This document shows positions 33,207 to 44,539 of a stretch of 64,000 bases of DNA, piece by piece. Within the stretch, counting starts at the first letter, position 1, and each line of letters opens with the position of its first letter. The notes beneath the pieces are model-generated. The model was not told the DNA's origin, did not search any database, and saw nothing but the letters and a program-made list of their open reading frames with translations. A program made the position numbers and the translations under genes. Source of the stretch: Mauremys mutica. Its lineage: Eukaryota; Chordata; Testudines; Geoemydidae. The stretch spans positions 68,740,618 to 68,804,617 of the forward strand of contig NC_059080.1 in the NCBI RefSeq assembly GCF_020497125.1, read 5' to 3'.

Positions 33207-34200
33207 CAGTAGTCACCAACCGGTCAATCATGATCGACTGGTAGATACTAGAGGATCTCCCAGTCGATTGTGACCACCGGCGGCACAGCAGGGCTGCCTC
33301 TAAGACAGTCTCCCTGCCAGCCCTGGCCCCACACAGCTCCTGGAATCGGCCAGTGCAGCCCCGGGGGCCTCTCGCCGCACACTGCTTCTACCTGCAAGCA
33401 CTTCCCCTGGGAGCACTTCCAATTGGCTGGGAATGGGGATCTGTGGCCAATGGGAGCTGCAGGGGCAGTGTTTGCAGAAAGGGGCAGCGCACAGAGCCAC
33501 ATGCCACCTGCCTCCCCTCCAGGGGCCACAGGGCACATTGCCTCCTTCTGGCAGTGGCGTGGGGCCAGGGTAGGCAGGGAGCCTGCCTCAGCAGCAGCCA
33601 CGCTGAACCGCAGACTGGGAGCCGCCAGAGGTAAGTGCTGCCTGGCAGGAGGCCACACCCCAACCCCCTCCTAAAGCACCTCAAAACCTCTCCTGCATCC
33701 CAACCCCCCTCCTGCACCCCAAGCTCCAACCTGGAGCCCCCTCCCAGAGCCAGCACCCCAAACCAGCCCTGAGCTCCCTCCTGGAGCAGCACCGCATACC
33801 CACTCCTGCATCCTAAGCCCCAGCCCTGACCCCCCTCCCAGAGCCAGCATCCCCACCCCCTCCTGCACCCCAACACTCTGCCCCAGCTCAGAGTCCTCTC
33901 CTGCACCCAAACTCCCTCCCAGAGCTTGCACCCCTCACCCCCCCGCACCCCAACCCCCTCCCCCAGAGCCTCCTCCACACTGTGAACCCCTTAACTCTAG
34001 CCCAGAGCCTGCACCTCCTTCTGAACCCCAACCCCCTACACCATCCCGGCGAAAGTAAATGAGGGTTGGGGAGAGTGAGTGACGGAGAGAGTGGGGGATG
34101 GAGTGAGTTGGATGGGGCCTCAGGGAAGGGGTGGGGTAGATCCTGGATTGCCCTTAAATTCAAAAAATTATCTTGGGCATAAAAAGGTTGGAGAACATTG
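33207..34200. mobile_element. hAT-type element, 994 bp, inserted in CR1
   Basis: Termini CAGTAGTCACCAACC and GGTTGGAGAACATTG are flanked by a perfect 8-bp duplication ATCTAGAC (33199-33206 and 34201-34208). It has no transposase. Inside are a GC-rich half (33280-33650) and a C-rich tandem region. Confidence 0.9.
33655..34035. repeat. C-rich imperfect tandem repeat inside the hAT element
   Basis: Repeating variants of 'cctcctgcaccccaa', 'cccagagccagcacccc' and 'tcccagagcttgcacccc', unit about 30-45 bp. Long frames here are low-complexity and not genes. Confidence 0.6.
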
Positions 34201-34640
34201 ATCTAGACCATTCCTGACCATTAATCTGCTCTTAAAAATCTCCAATGATGGAGATTCCACAACTTCCCTAGACAATTTATTCCAATGCTTAACCACCCTG
34301 ACAGTTAAGAAGTTTTTCCTGACGTCCAACCTAAAACCTCCCATGCTGCAATTTAAGTCGATTGCTTCTTGTCCTCTCCTCAGAGGTAACGAAAAAAAAA
34401 ATTTCTTCCTCCTCCTTGTAACAACCTTTTACATACTTGAAAACTGTTATCAAGTCCCCTCGCAGTCTTCTCTTTTTCAGACTAAACAAACCCAATTTTT
34501 TTAAGTCTTCCCTCATAGGTCATGTTTTCTAGACCTTTCAGCATTTTTGTTGCTCTTCTCTGGACTCTCTCCAATTTGTCCACGTCCTTCCTGAAGTGTG
34601 GCAACCAGAACTGGACACAATACTCCAGTTCAGGCTAATC

Positions 34641-35749
34641 AGAGCAGAGTAGAGCAGTGTTGTAAGCAAGAGTGTCTTGTTTACAACATTCCTACTAATG
34701 TTGTAGATTGAAAAGATCATGTCCTTAGTTCTGTCATCTGGAGCCAGGCCATAGAAATTCACTTACTTTTCATGTATTTTTCATGGTTTGCCTTATTACT
34801 TCAGTTAATTACCAAGTATATGTAAACAAGGGATTTCTCCCACACAGCCTGGCTTCTTCTAACTAATCCTGCAATGAAGTCAATATGAATTTGAAATGTC
34901 ACATCATTGCCATTTCCATAGAGAGAAACTGCTCTATCATAAACATAAATCTATGAGAAAGCCTGGGTAGCTCAAGGAAACGGGAAATGGGACATGGAGT
35001 CACAACATCTAGGCAATCAGTTTTCAGTACCAAATGATGAGCCAATCCAGTCCTTAAGAGTTCTTTCAGAGGAAGGCTTGGCCCTGTGGGCTGGATTGTG
35101 TTTTTCTGATCAGCCTTTCAGAGACTTTCAAGGATGCCTGGACATCATAGGAGCTCAGACTGTCTTCTTTCAAGTCCACAACTTCACCTAACTGGCCTGT
35201 GCTCCACTCCTTGAGGTGCAGCTGAAATTTCTTCATTGAGCACCAGGTAATCTGCGGGTGTTTCTCTTTTAAAGATAGCTGTGTTTGGTACAACAGGATG
35301 GGATGCCTCTACTACTGACTCAAGGCCAGGACCTTTTCCCATTCATCACAGTGCTCAAAAGAACATATCCCACATGATCCTTCCTTCACCATGGAGACCA
35401 CATGGAAGAAATTAAAACTGCTAATAGATGATAATCTTCCCTTCCCCTAAAGGTAATTCCAGCAGCCAGGGATTGCCAGGGCATACAATAGGGGTGACCC
35501 ACCCATACTGTGCTTCCCCCACAGCTACAACACCTAAGTCGTTGGTCAGCATGGAAGGAGTGGGTCTAGGAATACCTAGGGTAGCTCAATGCTACCAGAG
35601 TATTCCCTTATGCAGGAGAGATCTTTTATTGGTCACAGCTATTGGGTTTATATGGCCATTTGGCGCTGACAGAACGGTATAAAGGTTCCACAGTACAGCT
35701 GAGATTTTGGCCCAAAGGCTGCATAACATCCATGTGATGTAAATACCAA
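34641..35749. other. No recognisable feature
   Basis: Unique-looking sequence. Confidence 0.4.
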
Positions 35750-35885
35750 TTTTACAGATGCAGAAACTGGGAAAATATCAGAATGGCTTCATGACTCTCT
35801 CACTGTCCAGCTGAAAGCCCCGGCTGTGTTAGGACTAAAACCCAGGTGTTCTTATTCCAATCTTCTGCTCTAGCAACTAGGGAGG
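35750..35885. repeat. Possible MIR-like remnant
   Basis: Contains 'attttacagatgcagaaact' and 'aaaacccaggtgttc' with spacing like a MIR remnant. Weak match. Confidence 0.35.
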
Positions 35886-38399
35886 AGCGGAGTGTGAAGG
35901 AGACTAAAAAGAAGCATCAGAGAGAAGAAAATCAGAGAAAAGTAACACCGAAAGGGGAAAAGAAAAAATTAACACTGAAACCCCCCCCAGCAAGATTGGG
36001 AGATGAAAATAATGTATTTCAGGGAAAGAAAAAAGAGTCTCAGGAAAAGTTAGCACAGATTTTTTAAAAGTGTCTCTTCCCCTCTCCAGGGGTCTTCTCC
36101 TCACTCAATGGGTCAAATTAATCCCTGGTGTAACTCCACAGAAGTCAGTTTGGCTCATCAAATTTCTAGTCTCAAACTTGTACCACAGCTACCTCAGAGC
36201 ATAGGTATTTACCAGTGTAACATATATCATCAGTTACATTGCTGCAGGATGTACAGATCGAGCGTTGATAGATAAATGCGTCAGCCATTTCTGTTTAGTC
36301 TGCCATTTAGTCTTTGCAATGTTGTTCATTTGTTGTTTATTTTGAAAGTTTATTTTGAATAGTATCGTGCTCTGCAATTTCTGAGTGCCTGATTTCAGAC
36401 CCAGGGGGTCTGATTTGCAGAAGTGCTCAGCACGCACAGTAGCAACTGAAGTGAATGGGAGTTGTACTTTGAACATATCATGTCCTGTATAATGCTATCT
36501 TCTCTGAAAAATCAGATCCTAGGTATCTCAAATTGGGCACTCAAAACTAGTGCATACTTTAAACCCTAACCTGTCTGTGCCTCAGCTCCCATCTGACAAA
36601 TGGAGATAATAATATCACAAAGAACCTTATTCTCCACTGCCTTGCACCTTGTGTAGTCTTTAACTTTTGTGCAAAGGGGATGTAAAGCACCATGAAATCA
36701 GAATTCTGCTCTCACTGTATGTTGTACAATACACAAAGGTTTGATTTTATGTCAAACCAGGGGACACATTTAAGTAACTGGGGTGACTTTATGCGTGAGA
36801 GAGCACACAAGAGCCCCGTGTTTCTATGCACAATGGGGCTAATAGAGGAAAAGAAATAGGTGGCACAGTAATACAATGTTTCTATATATTTTTGGTACTG
36901 GGGAATTTTTTACTCTGGTTTTGCACACCCCAATGGGATTTGTATGACTGGGCTTGGGATTTCACATTTTTGGGCATCCATGCCCCATTTACTCTTAGTC
37001 TGCTCCTGCCAGTTTGAATCCAGCCCATTTGGTAGTGACTGCACGTTATTACCATCTGACAGCTGTTCTGTGGCCTATGTGAGTGAGTTTTTGGCCTCAC
37101 TCCAATTCACAGTGGACCAACCTCCACATCACAAAAATGCCACTATAAGTGGCATACTTATTGTCAGCCCTAGAGGATAGATCTAGTAAATATTCAACAG
37201 GCATGAAGACTGAACTAAACTCACCCACTCCACATCACAGGAGACACATTTGCAGGACAGTGGGAATACTTGCATGACTACAGCCTATGCTGTATTTGAT
37301 CTGTGGCTACACGGAAGACCTGTTGTTCAGGCTCCCAATCTGGCACATTTAATAAACACTCAACTTTTAAAAGTTAAATGAACAAATAGTACAAGAGATG
37401 ATGATTTATTAATCGGTGGGAAGACAACACAAGAAATTGATTTGCTGGCAATAAAGCTGTACACAGAAATCTCCAGTAGTTAGCAACAACAAGACCTACA
37501 GAAACTTATAAGGAAAATTGAGTGCTTTTTCTTTGAGCCTTTTTCACATGTTTGCTCTAGCTTGAAAGGGTAGCCTCAAAATGGGGACTCATATATAGAA
37601 TGGGTTCATACCTCTCAAAATACATATAATATGATTCCAATTCAAATTACCATGGATCTGCTAGTCCCTTTTTAGCCTGCAAACTATGCTAATGGCTAAT
37701 CTGATGCTGATACCAGTCTGATGGTTCAATAATTTAGCATAAATACAGAAGGGCAATTTAGCAACTGATGCCAAATGTTGCCAAGCCCCATTAGGAACAA
37801 AAACTTACAATTAAACTGCTGGAAAACCAAGACTAAGCTTTCCATCTCAATTACTAAAGGATATCTTAACAGTCTGCAATTAATTAGCAATGGATCTTTT
37901 TTTTTTAAATCTCAGGGCAAAACAGAGTTCCATATGCAAACTAATTAAATCTGTAAATTGGCCTATAAATGTGCAATATCATTGATTTTGCATACCCCTA
38001 TTTTATTGCATTATACAGCTCCTGAGATATTTTTCACCTGTTTCTGAAATTGACAAACATTCTCCCTAATATATGTAATGAGGTCCCTTGACAGAAGTGA
38101 AACTCCGACCTAGATTTCAGTGCTTGACAAGGCTGTGTTTATGCATCTTCAGAACAGCTCTATTTACTCTTCTAAATTGAAGATAAACTACAAAGAGAAT
38201 CCTGAACCCCTTGCAGCCTAAATGCATTCATCCCTGCACTGCTGTCTTTGTTTGCCTTTGTTACATATTTCAGCATAAATAACTTCAGACAAAATTAAAC
38301 TTTGCTGAAATGGATAGTAGACTTCATAAGGGACCATAGTGGGTCTGATCCTGAGAGGTGCAGAGCACCTGTAATACCATCTGGGGTCAGTTTATTATT
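35886..38399. other. No gene; hairpin-repeat fragments
   Basis: Fragments of short amniote hairpin repeats near 36108-36170 ('taactccacagaagtcag') and 36405-36475 ('cagaagtgctcagcacgc'). A lysine-rich frame at 35846-36067 is low-complexity. No gene seen. Confidence 0.4.
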
Positions 38400-38560
38400 A
38401 TATTGTCTAAAGGCCCCAACTAAAAATCAGGGCTTCACTGTGTTGGTCACTCTACATGCACATAATAAAAGATAGTACCTGCCCCAAGGATCTTACAGTC
38501 AGCAAAGGGTAGGAGAAAGGAATATTACTCCCATTTTCCAGATGGGAAAGTGAGGCATGC
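38400..38560 (+). repeat. MIR-like remnant
   Basis: Reads 'gatagtacctgccccaagg', 'atcttacagtcagc' and 'ccattttccagatgggaaag'. Confidence 0.5.
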
Positions 38561-38571
38561 AGCTGTTTAGG

Positions 38572-38660
38572 GCAGGATTTTCAAAAGTGCTCAGCATTGC
38601 CTAACTTTGCTCCCACATAAGCCGATGGGCGCAGAGTTAGGCCAATGCTGAACATTTCTA
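38572..38660. repeat. Amniote short hairpin repeat
   Basis: The arms 'caaaagtgctcagcattgcc' and 'ggccaatgctgaacatttc' plus the inner 'taactttgctccc' and 'gcgcagagttagg' form an imperfect palindrome of about 90 bp, MITE-like. Confidence 0.6.
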
Positions 38661-39148
38661 GACTGGAGTGGAGTAGTAGGAGTTTGACCACCTTCTGCTT
38701 AAAGCACATGAATAGGAGATTCACAGATGCCACAGATGCTGTGAGCTATTCATTTTTCTACCCAAAATGGTACCTACAATATATAAGTTCTGAGCTTACA
38801 TGCAGAGGCATCTGCTCTCTTCCCACATCTCCTTAATTATTTTTAGCAATGTTACTGTATTTCACTTTGCCCCTTTCTAAAAGACAGATAAGAACTTACA
38901 CAACATATCCACTGCTAAAGGCCACTCCCCCAAAGGTGTATATTATCCTCCAATCAAGATGGGTTTAGTGCATGAGTTGAAGCAGAATGTTATCAGAGCA
39001 TAGTAATGCCTCATTTGAAACAACAAGGGTTTTATGGAGCTAGCAAAAGCAGATGTATCACCGGGAGCTGGTGTGGAGTGGCAGAGCAGAGACAAAGTTC
39101 AGGAGTCTGTATAAGTCTCAAATACAAAGCAAATTAGGTGCAAATAAA
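38661..39148. other. No recognisable feature
   Basis: Unique-looking sequence. Confidence 0.4.
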
Positions 39149-39150
39149 TA

Positions 39151-39339
39151 CACTTCTACCCCGATATAACGCAACCCAATATAACATGAATTCGGATATA
39201 ACGCGGTAAAGCAGCGCTCCGGGGGGGGCGGGACTGTGTGCTCCGGCGGATCAAAGCAAGTTCAATATAACGTGGTTTCACCTATAACACGGTAAGATTT
39301 TTTGGCTCCCAAGGACAGCGTTATATCGGGGTAGAGGTG
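39151..39339. mobile_element. TcMar/Tigger-like MITE, 189 bp
   Basis: 22-bp terminal inverted repeats (CACTTCTACCCCGATATAAC and the complement of TTATATCGGGGTAGAGGTG) differ at one position and are flanked by TA on both sides, the TcMar target duplication. The interior carries further 'gatataacgcgg' type repeats. Non-coding. Confidence 0.82.
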
Positions 39340-39344
39340 TAGAT

Positions 39345-40404
39345 GCAGGTGTGATTTTTCATATCACAACCTTTGTCCGCCTTACTGAGCTCCTATTTAT
39401 TTCAGCATTTTAGGCACAAACTCTTAACTGCCATTAATTTGCACTTAAAGGAAAACTGAAAAAAAAATAGTTTTTTTACTTCTTACATTAATAAAATTAA
39501 TTATTTCACTGTGATTCTGCACAGAAACTCCAACCAGGAATTTCTAGGTGCATGCTATGATAAACAATGAATTTGCAAAGCCATATTTAGAAATATCTGT
39601 CACTTTTTTAAATATCTGCATAGTGCAGAATTAGGCCTGGATTGGGAAGTGAATGCAGTTCCCTTTGAATGCATGGAAAGCATGAGATGAAACCTTCATT
39701 CTTTTAAAAACAGAGAACTTTACAACTTTGACATACTTCTGCTTTGCAGTGTATTGCAATGGGAACTGTGTCACTTTGCCAAGTACCAAGATGGCAATTG
39801 CTTTTCCGATTATTAGTTTTTTGCCAAAAACCAAAAATTTGTATCTTAAATTTAGCAATATGCCCTTCTTTCTAATCAGTTATTTTAGACTATTGTGTAA
39901 AACTATGGAGATTTTCTTTAGTGTTTGATTCTACCAGCTTTTCTCCCCCTTACTCATGCCAGTGGGACAACTCTAAGAATAAATAATTACACAGGTGAAC
40001 GTGGAGGAATCTGAGTTAAGTGTAATTAATATTTTAACAGACTAAATGTTCAATGCTGTAACATAAAAAGGGAAAAGGGTTTGGAGCCCAGCCGTCTGTG
40101 AGACCGCTTCAGCCTGCATGGTGCCTCCACATCTGAGACAATCTATGGCACCAAGTTAACAGCCCTTGTTTATAGAGAGGAGGGGGCTGGCAGCAAACAA
40201 TTCTCAGGGAAGGGATTTTAGCTTTGGAGCTTGCTTTTTCCTGTAACTAGCCATGCAGGAGAGTGTGAACACTGACCCCTGTTATTTAATGGATATTAAA
40301 CTTTTGTCATTTCATGATTATTTTCTGAAGTCTAGGCAGTGTTTGGCCCAGTGATGTCTGTAATATTAGTTCCAGCAGTTTTGAATATTTGAATAGCACA
40401 AGCT
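39345..40404. other. No recognisable feature
   Basis: AT-rich unique-looking sequence. A moderately GC-richer stretch at 40080-40280 was not recognised. Confidence 0.4.
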
Positions 40405-41808
40405 AGTAGGGAATAAAATCAGAAAGACTAAAGCACAAAATGAGTTACACGTAGCAAAGGACATAAACGCCGGTAAGAAGTGTTTTTAAGACATTAGGAG
40501 CAAGAGAAAGAAGAAGGAAAGTGTAGGTCTGCTCCTTAACGAGGAAGCAGAGCTAATAATGGATGACATTATGAAGGCAGAAGTATTTGATGCCTATTTT
40601 GCTTCAGTCTTCACTAAAAACATTAATGGTGACCAGGTACTCAACACAATATTAACAACAAGAGGGAAAGAACGCAATATTAACTGTGTTGAGTATCTGG
40701 TCACTATTAATCAAATCTTGATTTTAGTAAGGATTTTGATACAGTCCCACATAACACACTCGTAAGCAAACTAGAGAAATAAGGTCTAGATGAAATTACT
40801 ATGAGGTGGGTGCACAACTAGTTGAAAGATCGTACTCAAAGAGTAATTATCAATGGTTCTCTTTCAATTTGACAGGATGTATCTACTGGTGTCTCTCAAG
40901 GGTCAGTACTGAGTCCAGTACTATTCAATATTTTCATTAACAACTTGGATGATGGAATAGCCAGTGTGCTTATAAAGCTTGCAGATGACACCAAGTTGGG
41001 AGGCGTTGCAAGCACTTTGAAGGCCAGTGTTAGAATTCAAAATGACCTTGACATATTGAAGCATTGGTTTAAAATCAACAAGATGAGTTGATAAAGATAA
41101 GTGCAAAGTATTACTCTTAGGAAAGAAAAGTCAAATGCACAAACTACAAAATGGAGAATAACTGGCTAGGTGGTAGTACTGCTGAAAAGGATCAGGAGGT
41201 TACAGTGGTTCAAGAGTCAAGAATGTGATGCAGTTGCAAAAAAGGCTAATATCATTTTGGGGTGTACTAATAGAAGTGTTGTATGTAAAACATGGAGGTA
41301 ACTGTCCTACTCTGTTTGACACTGGTGAGGCCTCACCTGAAGTATTGTGTCTAATTCTGGGTGCCATACTTCAGGAACGATGTGGACAAATTGGAGAGTC
41401 CAGAGCAGAACAACAAAAAATGAGGAAAGATTTAAAGAACTGGGCATGTTTAATCTTGAGAAAAGAAGGCTGAAGGGGAACCTGATAGTTTTCAAATATG
41501 TTAAGGGCTGTTATAAAGAGAATGGTCATCAATTTGTTCTCTGTGTCCATTGAAGGTAGGACAAGTAGTAATGGGTTTAATCTGCAGCAAGGGAGATTGA
41601 GATTAGATATTAGGAAAAACTTTCTAACTATTAGAATATTTAAGCTCTGCAACAGCCTTCCAAGGGAGATTGTGGAATCCTCATCACTGAAGACTTTTAA
41701 AAACAGATTAGATGAATACCTGGCTGGGATGGTCTAGGCTTACTTGGTGCTCCGTCACTTCCTGACCTCTCACTGTCCCTTCCAGCTCTACATTTCTATG
41801 ATTCTGTG
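40405..41808 (+). pseudogene. CR1 LINE ORF2 remnant and 3' end
   Basis: Decayed CR1 copy. A connector region reads 'EVFDAYFASVFTKN' (about 40580-40625). The RT part gives 'ILFNIFINNLDDGIA' and 'LADDTKLGG' (about 40920-41000), the latter at the catalytic position. C-terminal pieces ('tgaggcctcacctgaag', 'gagtccagagcagaacaac', 'aggaaaaactttctaac') lead into the CR1 3' end 'ccttccagctctacatttc' and 'tatgattctgtga' at about 41808. Several stops, shifts and a deletion (near 41260) leave no usable frame. An inverted duplication lies at 40622-40711. Confidence 0.85.
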
Positions 41809-43920
41809 AACACCAGCAGAGAATTTAGCCCTTGGATTATGTAGCATACTAGGTAAGTAATGAGAAAAAACACAACAAACTACCAACTGGCTGCATTTGC
41901 AGATGTCGTAGACTGATACTGGATCTTTTATGTTCCTCTAAATTAGATTCACAGAAATCAGTGGTGCCAATAATGCAGGCCCACTTGTACTATAGCTTTG
42001 TATCTGGGCACATAATGTGTGTTCCACTTCTTGTCACTTTTAGTATGGGTAATGATTTCACATTTATACATATATCAACATCCCCTTTAGTCACTGTCTG
42101 CCACTTTTTTCTATCCATTCAAATTTATAGAAACACTGATAGTTTGAAAATAATGATGTTTACTGAGCTGTAGATTTTTGTAAATTAGAAGCACCAATCT
42201 CTAACAATGACCACAGAAACCAAGCAGAGCTTGAATGAATGTAATCTTTCTCACCCTGATTAACACATCCTTGTCTAATGCCAGCAAGTGTTTCCATTAC
42301 AGCTGTGGGAAAATCATTTTGTTGATTATGTGACACAGCTTTAAACTAAAAGCCAAAGCCAACGCAAAGGCAAAAATAGCAATAATTAACTACGTTCTTT
42401 CAAAATATATCTGGCTTCATTTGGTTCCCTTTATGCATGCTTGGAGGAAATATACTCTCTAGGTTATTTTAGAAGTAAACCCATTTAAATCGCTGATATT
42501 CTTTCTGCATGTTAATTTCTCATCCCAGTTTAATATAATTCCTTTGGGTTTTGTAGTTAAAGGGAAACTGCCAAGCAGTTTATGCCAAAGAAAGATAAGA
42601 GAAGAGTGCAGAAAATGGGTTTTATGTAATAAATAAACTTTCATTATTAAAGTTACTGTTACGGTCAGCATAACTCAGTGGGGAAAAGATGACTTAGGGC
42701 AATTTTACTACCAGTGTTATTTATGTCCTCAGTTTATTGGCCTATTTGCATATGCAAATCTTTGATTTTCACATATAATTGTGGTATATCCATGTGAAAA
42801 GTATGCATCAAATTGAGCAGCTAAATTACTTGAAAATCTGCTTTTTGCATACAGTCACTAGGATTCAGAGTTAACATTAAACTGTGAAACTGGGAGAGGG
42901 GGCAAGGATATCTGGGGGATGATGGGACATGTGCCCCTCACTTAGGCTGTGGTACTAATGCATTCTCACTCTTGGTACTCCCCCACCTTTCATAATGAGG
43001 TGACACCACTCCACTGCCTGGACAGTAAGGTGAAGGTTGCACTGATGATGTCAATGCTGAGCTAGTTCTGTGGCTAAAAAGGACTTCTCCATCTTTTTAA
43101 TGCATATGCCAGTACTATCTATAGGGGCAAATTCTCTGCTGTTGTGAATGGGCACAGTTTATTGAGTTATGACCATTCACACCTACAGTCAATTTGACCC
43201 ATAGACATGACTTTTTTTTTTCATGCCTATGAACCAAAAAAGTGTGGGGATGCAGAGGTAAAACTCATTGGCTGGTTTGTAGCAGTTATGACCTCAGCTT
43301 ACTCCAAACACAAAGTCATGGCATATGGACCCTGACATCTGGGAGAATTCTAGTGCCCAGATATAAAACTTGTTTTCTTTACTTCTCTGGGCCACTGTTT
43401 GTTTTTAATGTATTGTAATAAGATCTATTTCCTGGGCCTGTCTCTTAAAGTTGGTCTCAAAAGCAACATTTGTAAACATTATAAGCTATCATTTATTATC
43501 GTAGCATAGGATTGAATCTAAATCACCTACTATCTGCATAAATAAATATATTGTGTAGGACTACATCAGAAAATCTCCCAGTGCATTTAAATTCCTTTAA
43601 GAAAAATATCTGAAAAAAAGAAATTCAGAGAAAGAAAATAATAATAATAATAATAATAAAAATGTACATAGAAACGAATGAATTTGGCCTCTTAGCAATA
43701 ATGTATGAATGTGCCTATTAATCAGTTTAAAAGGATGGAGTAGAAAGAATGACACCAAGCCATTCACTATTTATTGTTACAGCAATTTTAGATACGCTTG
43801 ATATGTAATAGGTCTCAAAGGGATAGTATGAGCTAGTGTTATTGAGCCTGCTTAACCTACATTCGTTTAGAAACAGAATATCTTAACGAGTGATTTTTTA
43901 AGTTGTGGATCCTAAAAGAG
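41809..43920. other. No gene; one trinucleotide repeat
   Basis: AT-rich unique-looking sequence with a short (ATA)n run at about 43636-43660. Confidence 0.45.
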
Positions 43921-44539
43921 GTACTGAGTGTGCTGGCTAGAACTAGGCTCATTATCAGAAGGCCTTATCTGCACTAGTCAGTCACAGCCTGCTAGGGTTA
44001 GACAACACACCGGTGCAAACAGAGGGGTGATTACTGCTTGCCCACCCCGTGCCCCATCCTGTAACAAACCTGGTTTTCATTGTGGGAGGGGAAGTGTAAT
44101 ACCGCCTGGAAGAGGCAATGAGTGGGAGGGGCAAAAAAGGTCACATGACCCCTCCCCTGATGCCTGGAGGGGGCACAGTCATCAGCGGGGAACTGCAGCA
44201 GCGAAAGGAGCAGAACGTGGGGCTGCCTGACAGCCCCCACTGGCTCCTCCTCCGTCGTGACTGCACTGCCCCCAGTCCTTCCACGCAGCTGCGTCTCCTG
44301 GGGTCTGTGTCCTGCCCCACTGGAAGGCAGGGGTGGGGGCGGAACAGCCAAGCCAGAGGAGCTACCGGCATGGGGCTGCTGCTCGCAGGAGCCAGCACCC
44401 CGTGCTGGCAGCTCCTCCGACTCAGCTGTACTGGTACCACCCCCAGCGCTGTCCTCTGGCGGGGCTGCACAGACCTCAGGAGACGCAGCTGCATGGAAGG
44501 GTTGGGGGCAGGGCTGGGGGGTGGTACAGCCATGCTGGA
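43921..44539. repeat. GC-rich block with internal inverted repeat, unclassified
   Basis: Segment about 44272-44305 ('cttccacgcagctgcgtctc') is the reverse complement of about 44467-44503 ('gagacgcagctgcatggaag'). The block is much richer in G+C than its surroundings and borders a CAGTGTTTTCCCC terminus at 44540. It is probably a non-autonomous DNA element, but termini and target duplication could not be fixed. Confidence 0.4.

Larger units (their letters stand above)
33120..34640 (-). mobile_element. CR1 LINE 3' part, split by a hAT element
   Basis: The plus strand has the CR1 3' end 'aatcatagaatcatagcac', 'tggaagggaccctgagag' and 'atcatctagtccagtccc' up to 33206. It resumes after the insert with 'attcctgaccattaatctg', 'aacttccctagacaattt', 'gttaagaagtttttcctgac' and 'ctggactctctccaatttg' (to about 34640), the reverse complement of CR1 ORF2 C-terminus and 3' UTR. 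Stops and indels abound. Confidence 0.85.

Noticed and set aside
33388..33978. 196-residue Gly/Trp/Leu-rich frame
   Set aside because: Low-complexity reading of the C-rich tandem array inside a hAT element.
33655..34035. CRISPR-like or satellite array
   Set aside because: The repeat is imperfect, has no fixed spacers and lies inside a vertebrate hAT element.
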